From Brucella tritici (lineage in GTDB: Bacteria > Pseudomonadota > Alphaproteobacteria > Rhizobiales > Rhizobiaceae): DNA of 64,000 nucleotides. The notes under the pieces were generated by a model, which saw only the letters and a program-made list of their open reading frames with translations, was not told the origin of the DNA and did not search any database. Location of the stretch: assembly GCF_902825325.1 (NCBI RefSeq), contig NZ_CADEAR010000001.1, positions 186,001 through 250,000 on the forward strand. The letters are read 5' to 3'. Positions 1-11,554 of the stretch are shown here, piece after piece (within the stretch, counting starts at the first letter, position 1; each line of letters opens with the position of its first letter). A program made the translations under genes and the position numbers.

Positions 1-650
1 TCGGCATCATATTGCGGCAGGATGCGATCCGTCGCTTCCACCACAGTAACCTTCGCGCCAAGCTTGGCAAAGGCCGTGCCGATTTCCAGCCCGATATAGC
101 CGCCGCCGACAATGGCGAGCTTTTCCGGAATTTTTTCCAGTGACAGCGCTTCAGTGGACGAAATGACTTTTCCGCCAAATGGCAGCGCCTGAATTTCGAC
201 CGGGACCGAGCCGGTTGCGATCACGATGTTTTCGGCGTGGATCGTCTGACGGCCTGTATCGGTTTCAACGAGAACGGTCTTCCCGTCGAGAAAGCGAGCT
301 TGCCCATGGAACATGCGCACGCGCGACCGTTTCAGGAGGCCTGCCACGCCGCCATTGAGGCGGCTCACGATGCCGTCTTTCCATTCAAGCGTTCTGGCAA
401 AATCGATGGCCGGATTTTCTGCCGAAATACCGAGTGCGCCCTTTGACGCGAAGACAGAAAGCCGGTGGAATTCGTCGGCTGCGTGGATCAGCGCCTTGGA
501 CGGGATGCAACCCACATTGAGGCAGGTGCCACCCAGCCGTGTCTTTTCCACCAGCACTGTGTCGATGCCAAGCTGGCCTGCCCGGATGCCGCATACATAG
601 CCGCCGGGGCCGCCGCCGATAATCAGGAGTTTGCAGGAAATCTCACTCAT
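1..650 (-). CDS. lpdA: Dihydrolipoyl dehydrogenase (E3), 3' end beyond window
   Basis: E3 flavoprotein of the 2-oxoacid dehydrogenase complex; it reoxidises the dihydrolipoyl group on E2 with NAD+. The ATG at 650 gives a protein opening with an FAD dinucleotide-binding fold (IIGGGPGGY near residue 10). The redox disulfide motif [13 protein letters not shown] follows near residues 40-52, and a second GxGxxG ([11 protein letters not shown]) near residue 190 marks the NAD domain. About 216 residues are visible of a usual 460-470; the C-terminal interface domain lies beyond the left edge. It starts only 4 bases after the E2 stop, so it is the last gene of the E1alpha-E1beta-E2-E3 operon. The E3 identity is secure. 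Specificity for the branched-chain complex rests on its neighbours. Confidence 0.95.
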   Translation of the reverse strand, partial: MSEISCKLLIIGGGPGGYVCGIRAGQLGIDTVLVEKTRLGGTCLNVGCIPSKALIHAADEFHRLSVFASKGALGISAENPAIDFARTLEWKDGIVSRLNGGVAGLLKRSRVRMFHGQARFLDGKTVLVETDTGRQTIHAENIVIATGSVPVEIQALPFGGKVISSTEALSLEKIPEKLAIVGGGYIGLEIGTAFAKLGAKVTVVEATDRILPQYDA

Positions 651-654
651 TCGA

Positions 655-1971
655 TCAGCCTTCTACAAAAATCATGGCAGGCGTCTCCAGAAGGCTTTTC
701 AGCTTCTGCACGAAGACCGCTGCATCCCAGCCGTCGATCACGCGATGGTCGAAACTACAAGACAGGTTCATCATCTTGCGCGGCACGAACTGCACGCCGT
801 CCCACATCGGACGAACGGCCATCTTGTTGATGCCGACGATTGCGACTTCCGGGCGGTTGATGATCGGTGTTGTGGCGATTGCGCCAAGCGGCCCAAGCGA
901 TGTGATGGTGATGGTGGAACCGGTCAGTTCCTCACGCTTCGCCGTGCCGTTGCGCGCGGCGTCGGTAACACGCGACAATTCCGAAGCCGCCGCGAATACA
1001 CTCATGCTTTCCGCATGGCGCACGACTGGCACGATCAGACCGTTCGGCGTCTGCGTGGCAATGCCGATATGCACGCCACCAAACTGGCGGATGATGTCGG
1101 CCTCGTCATCGAAATGCGCATTGAGGCCGGGCTGCTCCTTCACGGCTTTCACGATCGCGCGGATGATGAACGGCAACAGCGTGAGGCGCGGACGGCCTTC
1201 CTTCTGCTCGTGATTGAGCTTGGCGCGAAGCTCCTCGATCTGGCTGACGTCGACTTCTTCAACGATAGTAATATGCGGAATATGGCGCTTGGCCTCGGCC
1301 ATGCGTTCGGCAATCTTGCGGCGAAGGCCGATAACCTTGATCTCGTTGACCGAACTATCGGCTGCGTAACCGGACAGAGCCGGTGCTGCGCCTGTTTCCT
1401 GCTGGAAAAAGAGGTCGAGGTCTTCATGCGTGATACGCCCCGCCGGACCTGTTCCGCGAACACGACGCAGATCGACACCTGCATCACGGGCCCGCAGTCT
1501 GACGGATGGTGTTGCCAACGGCTTTTCGCCCTCACCGCGTATTGGGCCAGCGCCGGTGAATGGTCGACCTGCACTCTCACGCTTCGGCGCAGCGGGCTTA
1601 GGAGGAACCGGCGTCTGCAACAGAACCGGTGTTTCAGGAGTTGGTGCTGGTTGCGGCTTGACCGTTTCCACGGTCGCTGGAGCCGGATTTTCCCCGGCTT
1701 TTTCGACAGGCTTTTCTTCCGTCGCACTGCCCTCGATCTCCAGCCGTACCAGTTCGGACCCGACCGCGATCTTCTCGCCCACTTCGCCATTGATGGCAAT
1801 GACCTTGCCGCCGCGTGACGATGGAATTTCCACCGTTGCCTTGTCGGTCATGACAGCTGCGAGAAGATCATCCTCGCGCACGACATCGCCGACCTTCACA
1901 TGCCATTCGACAAGTTCGGCCTCGGCAACGCCTTCACCGACATCGGGGAGCTTGATTGTAAAATGTGCCAT
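655..1971 (-). CDS. bkdB: Branched-chain 2-oxoacid dehydrogenase E2 (lipoyl acyltransferase)
   Basis: E2 core, which transfers the acyl group from lipoamide to CoA. The open frame begins upstream, but the protein proper starts at ATG 1971 ([14 protein letters not shown]), giving 438 residues. Domains in order: one lipoyl domain with the modified lysine at K44 in MTDKATVEI; a long Pro/Ala/Glu linker; a peripheral-subunit binding domain ([14 protein letters not shown]...[11 protein letters not shown]); and a catalytic domain ending with DHRVIDG, where H409 and D413 fit the HxxxDG active-site motif. E1beta ends 14 bases upstream and E3 begins 4 bases downstream. A single lipoyl domain and pairing with a two-gene E1 fit the branched-chain complex better than pyruvate dehydrogenase. 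Confidence 0.95.
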   Translation of the reverse strand: MAHFTIKLPDVGEGVAEAELVEWHVKVGDVVREDDLLAAVMTDKATVEIPSSRGGKVIAINGEVGEKIAVGSELVRLEIEGSATEEKPVEKAGENPAPATVETVKPQPAPTPETPVLLQTPVPPKPAAPKRESAGRPFTGAGPIRGEGEKPLATPSVRLRARDAGVDLRRVRGTGPAGRITHEDLDLFFQQETGAAPALSGYAADSSVNEIKVIGLRRKIAERMAEAKRHIPHITIVEEVDVSQIEELRAKLNHEQKEGRPRLTLLPFIIRAIVKAVKEQPGLNAHFDDEADIIRQFGGVHIGIATQTPNGLIVPVVRHAESMSVFAAASELSRVTDAARNGTAKREELTGSTITITSLGPLGAIATTPIINRPEVAIVGINKMAVRPMWDGVQFVPRKMMNLSCSFDHRVIDGWDAAVFVQKLKSLLETPAMIFVEG

Positions 1972-1985
1972 GCTTCCCTCCCCCC

Positions 1986-2999
1986 TCAAGATTCCATGAT
2001 GGATGTTAGCGCGCGACCTACCCGGTCCGGACCGGGGAAATAGGCCCATTCCTGCGCATGCGGATAAGGCGTATCCCAACCGGTAACGCGGAGGATTGGC
2101 GCTTCCAGATGATAAAAGCAGTCGCGCTGGACGAGTGCGGCAAGTTCTGCACCATAACCGCAGGTCAGCGTCGCTTCGTGCACGATAACGCAGCGCCCGG
2201 TCTTCTTCACCGACGCCATGATCGTGTCCGTATCGAGCGGGAGCAACGTGCGAAGATCGATAATCTCCGCATCGACGCCGGTTTCCTCGGCGGCTGCAAG
2301 CGCCACATGGACCATGGTGCCATAGGCAAGCACCGTCACGTCACTGCCCTCGCGGCGAATGGCAGCCTTGCCGAGCGGCACGGTATAATAGCCTTCCGGC
2401 ACATCGCCGAGATCATGCTTCTTCCAGGACGTCACCGGACGGTCGTGATGCCCGTCGAAAGGACCGTTATAAAGCCGTTTCGGTTCGAACATGATGACGG
2501 GGTCAGGGTCTTCGATGGCCGCCAGCAGCAACCCCTTGGCATCGGCAGGTGTAGACGGCATAACTGTCTTCAGGCCCGACACATGGGTGAAAAGCGCTTC
2601 CGGGCTCTGGCTGTGCGTCTGGCCGCCATAGATACCGCCGCCGGATGGCATACGGATCACGATGGGACAGGTGAATTCGCCCGCCGAACGATAACGCAGG
2701 CGCGCAGCCTCGGAAACGATCTGGTCATAGGCCGGGTAGACATAGTCCGCGAACTGCACTTCGATGCAGGGGCGAAGGCCGTAAGCGGCCATGCCGATAG
2801 CGGTGCCGACAATGCCAAGCTCGCTGATCGGCGCATCGAAGCAGCGTTCCTTGCCGTATTTCTTCTGGAGGCCAGCCGTACAGCGGAAAACACCGCCGAA
2901 ATATCCGACATCCTCACCGAACACGACGACTTTCTTGTCGCGTTCCATGGCGATATCGTGGGCGTTCTGGATCGCCTCGATCATGGTCATTTTGCTCAT
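1986..2999 (-). CDS. bkdA2: Branched-chain 2-oxoacid dehydrogenase E1 beta
   Basis: Beta subunit of the thiamine-diphosphate E1 decarboxylase, 337 residues, the usual size. Transketolase-type pyrimidine domain features are visible (MTMIEAIQNAHDIAMERD, VVVFGEDVGYFGGVFRCT, RCFDAPISELGIVGTAIGMA), with a C-terminal transketolase domain carrying DLRTLLPLDTDTI. The start at ATG 2999 lies 3 bases after the E1 alpha stop, so the two subunits are translationally coupled. YFGGVFRCT and FYHLEAPILRVTGWDTPYPHA resemble the branched-chain enzymes rather than PdhB. Substrates inferred from the family are the keto acids of Val, Leu and Ile. Confidence 0.95.
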   Translation of the reverse strand: MSKMTMIEAIQNAHDIAMERDKKVVVFGEDVGYFGGVFRCTAGLQKKYGKERCFDAPISELGIVGTAIGMAAYGLRPCIEVQFADYVYPAYDQIVSEAARLRYRSAGEFTCPIVIRMPSGGGIYGGQTHSQSPEALFTHVSGLKTVMPSTPADAKGLLLAAIEDPDPVIMFEPKRLYNGPFDGHHDRPVTSWKKHDLGDVPEGYYTVPLGKAAIRREGSDVTVLAYGTMVHVALAAAEETGVDAEIIDLRTLLPLDTDTIMASVKKTGRCVIVHEATLTCGYGAELAALVQRDCFYHLEAPILRVTGWDTPYPHAQEWAYFPGPDRVGRALTSIMES

Positions 3000-3002
3000 G
3001 GA

Positions 3003-4805
<1,803 letters not shown>

Positions 4806-5807
4806 TCAGCGGATCGCTTTACCGTCCGCATTAAATCGATGCACCTTGCTGTCATCAGGCGTAATGAAGATTACGTCGCCTTCATTGTAATGATGTTCGC
4901 CAAAGAGCCGTACCGTTATCAGACCAGCAGCTTCGGTTTCGACGTAAAGGATCGTATCGGCGCCGAGATGTTCAGCATGGATGACCTTGCCTTTCCACTT
5001 GCCGCTCTCGCGGCTGACGGAAATGTGCTCGGGGCGGATGCCGACAGTTTTCGCTCCAGTGTCATCAACACGGGTGCCGTCCACGAAATTCATCTGCGGC
5101 GAGCCGATAAAGCTCGCGACAAAGAGATTGTCCGGCTTGTTATAGAGTTCCATCGGCGAGCCGATCTGCTCGATGCGACCGGCATTGAGGACGACGATGC
5201 GGTCGGCGAGCGTCATCGCCTCAACCTGATCATGCGTGACATAAATCATCGTCGCCTTGAGCTCGCGGTGCAGCTTGGCGATTTCGAGCCGGGTCTGAAC
5301 GCGAAGCGCAGCGTCGAGGTTCGACAGCGGTTCATCGAACAGGAACAGTTCCGGTTCCCGTACCAGTGCACGACCGATGGCGACGCGCTGGCGCTGTCCA
5401 CCCGACATTTCAGCCGGACGGCGACCCAGATAAGGGTCCAGCGCCAGCATTGCCGAAGCCTTGGAAACGCGCGTTTCAATTTCGGCCTTGGGCGTGCCTG
5501 CCTGCTTGAGACCAAGCCCCATATTGTCCTTCACCGTCAGGTGCGGATAAAGCGCGTAGGATTGAAACACCATAGCGATACCGCGCTTGGACGGCGGCGT
5601 GACGGTTACGTCCTCGCCATTGATGAGCACCTGACCGGAAGAAACGTCCTCCAGACCCGCGATGGAGCGCAGAAGTGTTGACTTACCGCAACCGGAGGGG
5701 CCGACGAAGATGATGAACTCGCCGTCCTGCACTTCAAGATTGATATCTTTCAGAACTTCCTGTGCACCGTAGCGCTTGTGTATCGATTTGAGTAGCAGCG
5801 ATCCCAC
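4806..5807 (-). CDS. Carbohydrate ABC transporter ATPase (MalK/UgpC type)
   Basis: Cytoplasmic ATPase powering the permease pair encoded at 7005-8800. Walker [10 protein letters not shown], signature [15 protein letters not shown], Walker [13 protein letters not shown] and switch [14 protein letters not shown] are all present, followed by a C-terminal TOBE-like regulatory domain as in MalK/UgpC/MsmK. The chosen start is GTG 5807, preceded on minus by AAGGGAA at good spacing, giving [16 protein letters not shown] and 333 residues. Codons further upstream translate the dispersed repeat and are not protein-like. It is the last gene of the operon and is separated from the oxidoreductase by that repeat. 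The substrate is not readable from an ATPase of this family, which is often shared between systems. Confidence 0.92.
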   Translation of the reverse strand: MGSLLLKSIHKRYGAQEVLKDINLEVQDGEFIIFVGPSGCGKSTLLRSIAGLEDVSSGQVLINGEDVTVTPPSKRGIAMVFQSYALYPHLTVKDNMGLGLKQAGTPKAEIETRVSKASAMLALDPYLGRRPAEMSGGQRQRVAIGRALVREPELFLFDEPLSNLDAALRVQTRLEIAKLHRELKATMIYVTHDQVEAMTLADRIVVLNAGRIEQIGSPMELYNKPDNLFVASFIGSPQMNFVDGTRVDDTGAKTVGIRPEHISVSRESGKWKGKVIHAEHLGADTILYVETEAAGLITVRLFGEHHYNEGDVIFITPDDSKVHRFNADGKAIR

Positions 5808-5821
5808 GTAACAAATTCCCT

Positions 5822-5927
5822 TAGAGCATTTCCAGCAAAAGTGCGAAGCGGTTTTGCGTAGGATAATGCGTGAAAACAAAGAGATAGAGCGGTTCCACGA
5901 TTCCGTTTTAACTGGAACCGCTCTAAA
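5822..5927. repeat. Dispersed palindromic repeat (rhizobial mosaic type), copy 1
   Basis: A 106-base element starting TAGAGCATTTCCAGCAAAAG. Its right half is an 11-bp perfect inverted repeat, AGAGCGGTTCC (5886-5896) and GGAACCGCTCT (5914-5924). Related starts recur at 8819 and 44661, and AGAGCG...CGCTCT palindromes at 12556-12632. It resembles the RIME-type intergenic mosaic elements of Rhizobiales; the family assignment is from memory. Confidence 0.75.
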
Positions 5928-5937
5928 TTCTACCGGC

Positions 5938-7008
5938 TTACAGTTTGACAGGCTGGCCCGAGCGCACGCTTTCATCTGCCGCAAGGCAGATGCGCAGCGA
6001 TTGCAGCGCGTCATCCATATGTCGGTTGAGATCGATATCTTCGCGAATTGCCTTCAGCATGTAGGCTTGCTCGCGTTCGCACAATTCCTGATGTCCGGGC
6101 TCATCGGCCATGGAGAGATCCGTATCCGGTTTCATGAACTTGCCGTCTGCCCCGCGCTCTGCACGATGAACGCGGATTGTCGAGGTCTTGGTGTGCGCAT
6201 CCACGTCGTCGGATTTTGTCACGGCCTCGTTCATCACGATCGACACGCAGCCATTCGGCGAGATGACATCCTTCACGAAGAAGGCTGTTTCCGACATCAT
6301 CGGTCCCCAGCCTGCCTCGTACCAGCCGACCGTACCGTCATCGAACAACACCTGAAGATGGCCGTAATTGTACATGTCCGGCTTGATCTCGTCGGAGAGC
6401 CGCAAGCCCATGCCGCGCACTTCCACGGGCTTGGCATCCGTGATCTGGCACATGACGTCCACATAATGCACGCCGCAATCAACGATAGGCGACGTGGTGT
6501 TCATCAGGTTCTTGTGCGTTTCCCAGGTTGGGCCGCTGGATTGTTGGTTGAGGTTCATGCGGAAGACGTAAGGTCCGCCAAGCTGGCGTGCTTCGGAGAT
6601 AAGCCGCATCCATGAAGGATGGTGGCGCAGAATATAACCGATGACGAGCTTGCGCCCATTGGCCCGCGCGCAGTCGATCACCCGGCGCGCATCCTCAACC
6701 GTCGTTGCCAGTGGCTTTTCCACGAACACATGAGCGCCCTGCTCAAGCGCCGCGACGGCATAATCCGCGTGGCTTTCCGAATAGGTGGCAACGCAGGCCA
6801 GATCGGGCTTCAGTTCCTTCAATGCTTCATGGAAGGAAGGATGGATTTCATAGCCTGCCAGTTCATCGGGCACGGCAACCTTGGTGCGATTGACGAGACC
6901 AATAATCTCGAAGCCGGGATTGCGGTGATAGGCGAGCGCATGGCTGCGGCCCATATTGCCGAGGCCGGCGGAAAGAACACGAACAGGATTTTGCATTGCA
7001 GAACTCAT
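5938..7008 (-). CDS. Gfo/Idh/MocA family NAD(P)-dependent oxidoreductase
   Basis: Predicted sugar or polyol dehydrogenase of 356 residues. The N-terminal Rossmann fold carries [18 protein letters not shown], and the family's catalytic EKP motif is present in [17 protein letters not shown], with a C-terminal GFO/IDH/MocA alpha/beta domain. Start ATG 7008 overlaps the permease stop by 4 bases (ATGA), so it is co-translated with the transporter. This implies that the imported sugar, or a derivative, is its substrate. A second ATG four codons later is possible. The specific substrate cannot be read. Confidence 0.9.
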   Translation of the reverse strand: MSSAMQNPVRVLSAGLGNMGRSHALAYHRNPGFEIIGLVNRTKVAVPDELAGYEIHPSFHEALKELKPDLACVATYSESHADYAVAALEQGAHVFVEKPLATTVEDARRVIDCARANGRKLVIGYILRHHPSWMRLISEARQLGGPYVFRMNLNQQSSGPTWETHKNLMNTTSPIVDCGVHYVDVMCQITDAKPVEVRGMGLRLSDEIKPDMYNYGHLQVLFDDGTVGWYEAGWGPMMSETAFFVKDVISPNGCVSIVMNEAVTKSDDVDAHTKTSTIRVHRAERGADGKFMKPDTDLSMADEPGHQELCEREQAYMLKAIREDIDLNRHMDDALQSLRICLAADESVRSGQPVKL

Positions 7009-7844
7009 TTTACAGCCCCCGCGGTGATGCCGCGGATCAGCTGCCGCGAGAAGATGACATAAAGGATGAGGATCGGGAACATCGCCAGCGAAAGGGCCGA
7101 AAGGACGGCATTCCAGTTGGTGACGAACTGACCGATGAACAGCTGCGAACCGAGTGTCACCGTCTTGGTGGCTTCACTTGGCGCAAGGATCAGCGGGAAC
7201 CAGAGATCGTTCCAGATCGGGATCATGGTGAAGACGGCAACCGTAGCCATGGCAGGCCGGATCAGCGGCAGCACCAGCTTGAAGAAGATCGCATATTCCG
7301 ACATGCCGTCTATTCGCCCGGCATTTTTTAAATCGTCGGAAACGGTTCGCATGAATTCCGACAGGATGAAGATCGCCAGCGGCAGGCCTTGTGCAGTGTA
7401 GACGAGGATCAGCGCTGTCAGCGTATTGACCAGACCCGCAGCCACCATGCCCTGCAGCAATGCAACCGTGCCAAGCCGGATCGGGATCATGATGCCGATG
7501 GCGAGGTAAAGTCCCATCAGCGTGTTGCCCTTGAAGCGGTATTCGGCAAGCGCAAAGGCTGCCATCGCGCCGAACAGGATTACGAGAAAGATGCTCACCA
7601 CAGTGACGATGGCGCTGTTCTGAAAATAGGTCAGGAAGGAACCCTGCTTCAGAACCGTTTCATAACCGATGAGGCTGAAACTTTCGGGCGTTGGAAACTG
7701 CAACGGCGTGCGGAAAATCGCATTGCGGTCCTTGAACGAATTGATCAGCGTCAGCGCCACTGGAAACACGGCGATCAGCATGTAGAAGATCAGGGCCGCA
7801 TGGACGAGAGTGGTGCGAATGGGCGATGTACGTGCTTTCGACAT
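7005..7844 (-). CDS. Carbohydrate ABC transporter permease (MalG type)
   Basis: Inner-membrane permease of 279 residues with about six hydrophobic segments. The EAA-type cytoplasmic loop (DDLKNAGRIDGMSEYAIFFK) contacts the ATPase, followed by VLPLIRPAMATVAVF. The sequence ends GITAGAVK, as is common for MalG/LacG-class subunits. It follows the MalF-type permease by 11 bases and overlaps the oxidoreductase by 4 bases. Confidence 0.93.
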   Translation of the reverse strand: MSKARTSPIRTTLVHAALIFYMLIAVFPVALTLINSFKDRNAIFRTPLQFPTPESFSLIGYETVLKQGSFLTYFQNSAIVTVVSIFLVILFGAMAAFALAEYRFKGNTLMGLYLAIGIMIPIRLGTVALLQGMVAAGLVNTLTALILVYTAQGLPLAIFILSEFMRTVSDDLKNAGRIDGMSEYAIFFKLVLPLIRPAMATVAVFTMIPIWNDLWFPLILAPSEATKTVTLGSQLFIGQFVTNWNAVLSALSLAMFPILILYVIFSRQLIRGITAGAVK

Positions 7845-7855
7845 GGTCTCGTCCT

Positions 7856-8800
7856 TCAGAACTGATAGCGGCGCATACGGCGCTGGATGCCGAACAGGTA
7901 GAGCGACACGCCTGCCAGGATGATGAGGAACATCACGGCGGCGATGGTTGCGCCCATGGACGGATTGCCAAGCTGCAGCTGGAAGCCGAAGAAAGTACGA
8001 TAAAGGAACGTGCCCAGAATATCAGTCGATTTGTCCGGACCAGCAAGCGCGCCCTGCATCGAATAGACGAGGTCGAACGCATTGAAGTTGGCAACGAAGG
8101 TCATCACCGAGATCAGGCCGATGGACGGCAGGATCAGCGGCAGCTTGATCTTGAAGAATTGGCTCCAGCCGGTGATGCCGTCGCATTCGGCCGCTTCAAT
8201 GATTTCATCGGGAATGTTCAGAAGGGCTGCATAGATCAGCATCATTGGAATGCCGACGAACTGCCAGACCGAGACGAGCGACACAGTGACAAGGGCGGTA
8301 TCCGCCTTGCCGAGCCATGGACCGAACAACCATTTGAGACCGACGAGGTCCATCATCCACGGTGCGACGCCCCAGATCGGCGATAGGATCAGTTTCCAGA
8401 TAAAGCCGACGATCACGAAGGACAGCAGCGTTGGAAGAAAAATCGCCGTGCGATAGAAGGCAGCAAAACGCAGCTTCGGCAGTGACAGCATGGCTGCCAG
8501 CAGAATGCCGATCGGGTTTTGAACAAGCATGTGAATGCAAAAGAATATAACGTTGTTTTTTAACGCATTCCAGAAATCGCGCGACCAGTTAGGATCACCG
8601 AAAAGCGCCTGGAAATTCGCGAATCCCACAAAAGCGCGCTGTCCGTCGACGACATTGAAGAATGCCTGCCGCAAGGTCTCGATCAGTGGCAGCACCATTA
8701 CCGCCGTATAGATCAGGACACAGGGCAGAAGAAATACAAGTATATGCCAACGCCTCGGGCGCTTGTGCACGATACCTGTCATGTCGGCAGATTGGCTCAT
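7856..8800 (-). CDS. Carbohydrate ABC transporter permease (MalF/UgpA type)
   Basis: Inner-membrane permease of 314 residues. After a basic N-terminus (HKRPRRWH), hydrophobic segments begin at about residue 20. The EAA loop EIIEAAECDGITGWSQFFKI lies near residue 205, followed by LPLILPSIGLISVMTFVANF. It is the partner of the MalG-type permease downstream. It is separated from the binding-protein gene by about 257 bases holding a terminator and a dispersed repeat, so it is either transcribed by read-through or from a second promoter. Confidence 0.93.
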   Translation of the reverse strand: MSQSADMTGIVHKRPRRWHILVFLLPCVLIYTAVMVLPLIETLRQAFFNVVDGQRAFVGFANFQALFGDPNWSRDFWNALKNNVIFFCIHMLVQNPIGILLAAMLSLPKLRFAAFYRTAIFLPTLLSFVIVGFIWKLILSPIWGVAPWMMDLVGLKWLFGPWLGKADTALVTVSLVSVWQFVGIPMMLIYAALLNIPDEIIEAAECDGITGWSQFFKIKLPLILPSIGLISVMTFVANFNAFDLVYSMQGALAGPDKSTDILGTFLYRTFFGFQLQLGNPSMGATIAAVMFLIILAGVSLYLFGIQRRMRRYQF

Positions 8801-8818
8801 ATAGGCATTCGCTCTTCA

Positions 8819-8903
8819 AGAGCATTTCCAGCAAAGGTATCAACCGTTTGCGTTCGGAAATGCGTAAAACCGATGGTTAGCGTTCTCGTTCACGAGAATG
8901 CGT
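8819..8903. repeat. Dispersed palindromic repeat, copy 2
   Basis: Begins AGAGCATTTCCAGCAAAG, matching copy 1 at 5823, and continues with a degenerate GCGTTCGGAAATGCGTAAAA block. It then has a small hairpin, TTCTCG-TTCA-CGAGAA (8883-8898). It lies in the gap between the binding protein and the first permease. Confidence 0.65.
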
Positions 8904-9010
8904 GCAAACCGGGAAACCATATTTCCCATCCCTGCCCGCTCGCGTCATTTTAAACTGACACGGAATGCACCGATTGCAAAACAGCATGTCGATGCGTCAG
9001 ATGAAAAGAT

Positions 9011-9042
9011 ATGGGCGGCGCGCCCCCGCGATCGCCGCCCAT
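9011..9042 (-). terminator. Terminator-like hairpin after the binding protein
   Basis: ATGGGCGGCG (9011-9020) pairs with CGCCGCCCAT (9033-9042) in a perfect 10-bp stem. On minus it is followed by ATCTTTTC, a weak T-run. Placed just after the binding-protein stop, it probably lowers read-through into the permeases so that binding protein is made in excess. Confidence 0.7.
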
Positions 9043-9057
9043 ATTATCCCGCGTTTT

Positions 9058-10317
9058 TTACTTCGCAGGCTTGTACCAGCTATCCAGGCCTTCCTGCAGC
9101 TTCTTCGCGGCATCTTCCGGCGTCACAGTGCCGTTGATGACGTTGGCCGACTGAACCCAGGTTTCATTTTCGAGGTTCGGCGTGCCACGCGACAGGATCT
9201 GGTAGGTCGAACGAATGGTCGGCTTGCACTTTTCGCGCCAGGAAACGAATTCCTGCGCCAGTGGATCGCTCATCTTCACAGCCGTAGAGTTCAGGCTGAA
9301 GAAGCCCGGCAGCGCATTGGCGTAGATTTCAGCGAATTCAGGCGAAGACACCCAGTTCAGGAAAACCTTTGCCTGTTCTGCGTGCTTGCTCGAAGCATTG
9401 AGGCCGAGACCGATATCGTTGTGGTCGGAGATGTAGCAGGTATCGCCTGCATTCTTGACCGGCGGCGGGAAGGCACCCATCTTGAACTGTGCCTGCGTGT
9501 TGAACAGGCCGATTTCCCACGAGCCAGCCGGATAGATGGCAGCACGACCGAGCGTGAACAGGTTCTGGCTGTCCGGATAGGTCTGTGCTTCGAAGCCGTC
9601 GCCCAGATAGTCCTTCCACTTGGCAAGCACTGCAAACGGCTCGACCCATTGCGGATCGGTGAGCTTTTCGGTGCCTGCGATCAGAGCCTTGCGGCCTTCT
9701 TCGCCCTTCCAGTAGGTCGGTCCGATATTCTGGTAGCCCATGGTTGCGGCTTCCCACATATCCTTCGTGCCCATGGCCATCGGGATGTAGTTGCCGTCAG
9801 CCTTGATCTTGTCGAGCATCGCAAAGAATTCAGCCTCGGTGGCCGGCGGCGTAATGCCGAGCTGGTCGAAGGCGTCCTTGTTGTAGATGAAGCCGTGAAT
9901 AACCGAAGCCATTGGAACGCAGAAAGTCTTCGACCCGTCGTCGGTGGTCCATGCGGACTTGGCGACGTCCGAGAAGTTCTTCATGCCTTCGAGATCGGTA
10001 AGATCGGAGAGCTTGCCCTTGTTGAACAGTTCGAGTGAGGTGTCGAACGGACGGCACGAAATCAGGTCGCCGCCTGAACCGGCGTCGAGCTTGGCATTGA
10101 GGGCCGCGTTGTATTCAGTCGGCGCGCTCGGTGCGAAATTGATCTTGATGCCAGGGTTTTTGGCTTCAAAAGCTGGAATGATCTTTTCCTGCCAGATTTG
10201 CAGATCGTCGTTACGCCAGCTTTCAACCGTCAGCGTGACGTCTTCGGCAAGCGCAGCCGATCCCGACGCCAGAAGCGTGGAACCCAGCAGCATGAGTTTC
10301 AACGTATTACGAACCAT
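9058..10317 (-). CDS. Carbohydrate ABC transporter periplasmic binding protein
   Basis: Family 1 (MalE-like) extracellular solute-binding protein. ATG 10317, with GGAGAAGG just upstream on minus, gives 419 residues. It opens with a signal peptide (MVRNTLKLMLLGSTLLASGS...ALA, cleavage near AEDVTL). The mature part shows WQEKIIPAFEAKNPGIKINF and AIYPAGSWEIGLFN, typical of this family. The longer open frame upstream is not protein-like. It is first in the operon, divergent from the kinase/regulator pair. The substrate is unknown; a kinase of the GlcNAc-kinase superfamily next door makes an amino sugar or related sugar plausible. Confidence 0.93.
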   Translation of the reverse strand: MVRNTLKLMLLGSTLLASGSAALAEDVTLTVESWRNDDLQIWQEKIIPAFEAKNPGIKINFAPSAPTEYNAALNAKLDAGSGGDLISCRPFDTSLELFNKGKLSDLTDLEGMKNFSDVAKSAWTTDDGSKTFCVPMASVIHGFIYNKDAFDQLGITPPATEAEFFAMLDKIKADGNYIPMAMGTKDMWEAATMGYQNIGPTYWKGEEGRKALIAGTEKLTDPQWVEPFAVLAKWKDYLGDGFEAQTYPDSQNLFTLGRAAIYPAGSWEIGLFNTQAQFKMGAFPPPVKNAGDTCYISDHNDIGLGLNASSKHAEQAKVFLNWVSSPEFAEIYANALPGFFSLNSTAVKMSDPLAQEFVSWREKCKPTIRSTYQILSRGTPNLENETWVQSANVINGTVTPEDAAKKLQEGLDSWYKPAK

Positions 10318-10666
10318 TTGACCTTCTCCCGTTTTTAGAGCGCAGATGCGCAAAAGAGGCGAAAGTACGCCAGACCGTTTCGGTACGATCGCTCCTCGCG
10401 TTGCGGGAAAAGTACCGGCCCCCGCCGGTGATCTCCATCCCAAATCCGCGTGCTCCTCGCCCTCAGCGGCATTGCGCTCCCCTTCTGCTGAAATTAATGC
10501 CAAAAACGTACCAATTGTCCAGAGAAGTTTACAACTTTCGTGCAGAAAAATTTAAAATGGTCGTTTTTCTCGAATTTTATCAACGAATTAATCAAATTTT
10601 TCACAAGCCGACAAATCTGCTTGGTTAATGGTATTTTTTTGGTATCTTCAAGTCGGAGGTATCTTC
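10318..10666. promoter_or_regulatory. Divergent promoter region with TGGTAT direct repeats
   Basis: 349 bases between two divergent starts, AT-rich from about 10490 onward. TGGTAT occurs at 10629-10634 and 10640-10645, 11 bases apart (one helical turn) and 22 bases before the kinase start. A related ACCAATTG lies near 10510. These are candidate half-sites for the GntR-family regulator encoded two genes downstream. No promoter boxes are assigned with confidence. Confidence 0.5.
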
Positions 10667-11554
10667 ATGACTGAATTCTTCATTGGCGTTGACGGCGGTG
10701 GCACGGGATGCCGCGTCTTGGTGGCGGATGGCGACGGTGCGATTCTGGGTTCAGGGCGCAGTGGTTCTGCCAATATCGTCACCGATCCGCAGACGGCGCT
10801 GATTAATGTGATCGCGGCGATCGACAACGCTTTTGACAATGCCGGGCTGGACAAGGCGCATTATGCGACCAGCCATGCGGTTCTCGGTCTGGCAGGCGGT
10901 AATGTCGAGGGTGCAGGCACCCCGATAGAACGTGGTCTGCCCTTCGCGCACTCCAATGTGGAATTTGACGGCGTGATCGCCCTGCAAGGCGCGCTTGGCG
11001 ATCAGGACGGGATCGTCGCTATTCTCGGCACAGGCACGGCCTATATCACGCGCCGGAACGGTCGCATCCATTCGGTCGGCGGATGGGGCTTCCCTTTGAG
11101 CGACCTTGGCAGCGGTGCACGGCTCGGCCAAAGCCTGTTGCAGGAAAGCCTGCTCGTGCATGATGGCATTCATCAGCGCACACGCCTGACGACGGACCTT
11201 TTGAACGAGTTCGACAACAATCCGGATAATCTGGTCGAATTTGCCTGGACTGCGAAGCCCGGCGATTTCGGCAAATATGCTCCGCGTGTTTTCCAATATG
11301 CGAGCGAAGGCGACGAAACCGCACGGATGTTACTGGAGCGCTCCGCTGCCTATATCAGCGAAACGCTCGACGTGCTGATCAAACAGGGGGCAGAACGCAT
11401 CAGTCTGCTGGGCGGCATGGCGCCGCTTTATGTGGAATGGCTGCCGCCACACCAGCAGAAGCTTCTGGTCAAGCCTGCGGCTGATGCCTTGACCGGCGCC
11501 CTTCAGCTTGCCCTCAAGCGATATGGGCCGCAAAATGGAAAGGCGCGCGAATGA
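10667..11554 (+). CDS. BadF/BadG/BcrA/BcrD-family ATPase, probable sugar kinase (GlcNAc kinase-like)
   Basis: ASKHA-fold kinase of 295 residues. The phosphate-1 motif is FIGVDGGGTGCRV at the N-terminus, with a later GTGTAY loop near residue 125 and GGWGFPLSDLGSG, as in N-acetylglucosamine kinases of this superfamily. ATG 10667 sits after AGTCGGAGGT, an excellent ribosome site; the longer open frame is not needed. It overlaps the GntR gene by 4 bases and is divergent from the sugar ABC operon. It would phosphorylate the imported sugar in the cytoplasm. The exact sugar is an inference, and an amino sugar is the leading guess. Confidence 0.85.
   Translation: MTEFFIGVDGGGTGCRVLVADGDGAILGSGRSGSANIVTDPQTALINVIAAIDNAFDNAGLDKAHYATSHAVLGLAGGNVEGAGTPIERGLPFAHSNVEFDGVIALQGALGDQDGIVAILGTGTAYITRRNGRIHSVGGWGFPLSDLGSGARLGQSLLQESLLVHDGIHQRTRLTTDLLNEFDNNPDNLVEFAWTAKPGDFGKYAPRVFQYASEGDETARMLLERSAAYISETLDVLIKQGAERISLLGGMAPLYVEWLPPHQQKLLVKPAADALTGALQLALKRYGPQNGKARE

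Noticed and set aside
631-1818. 395-codon open frame on plus opposite the E2 gene
   Set aside because: Antisense shadow of a well-supported E2; composition is rich in Arg/His/Cys as expected for a mirror frame.
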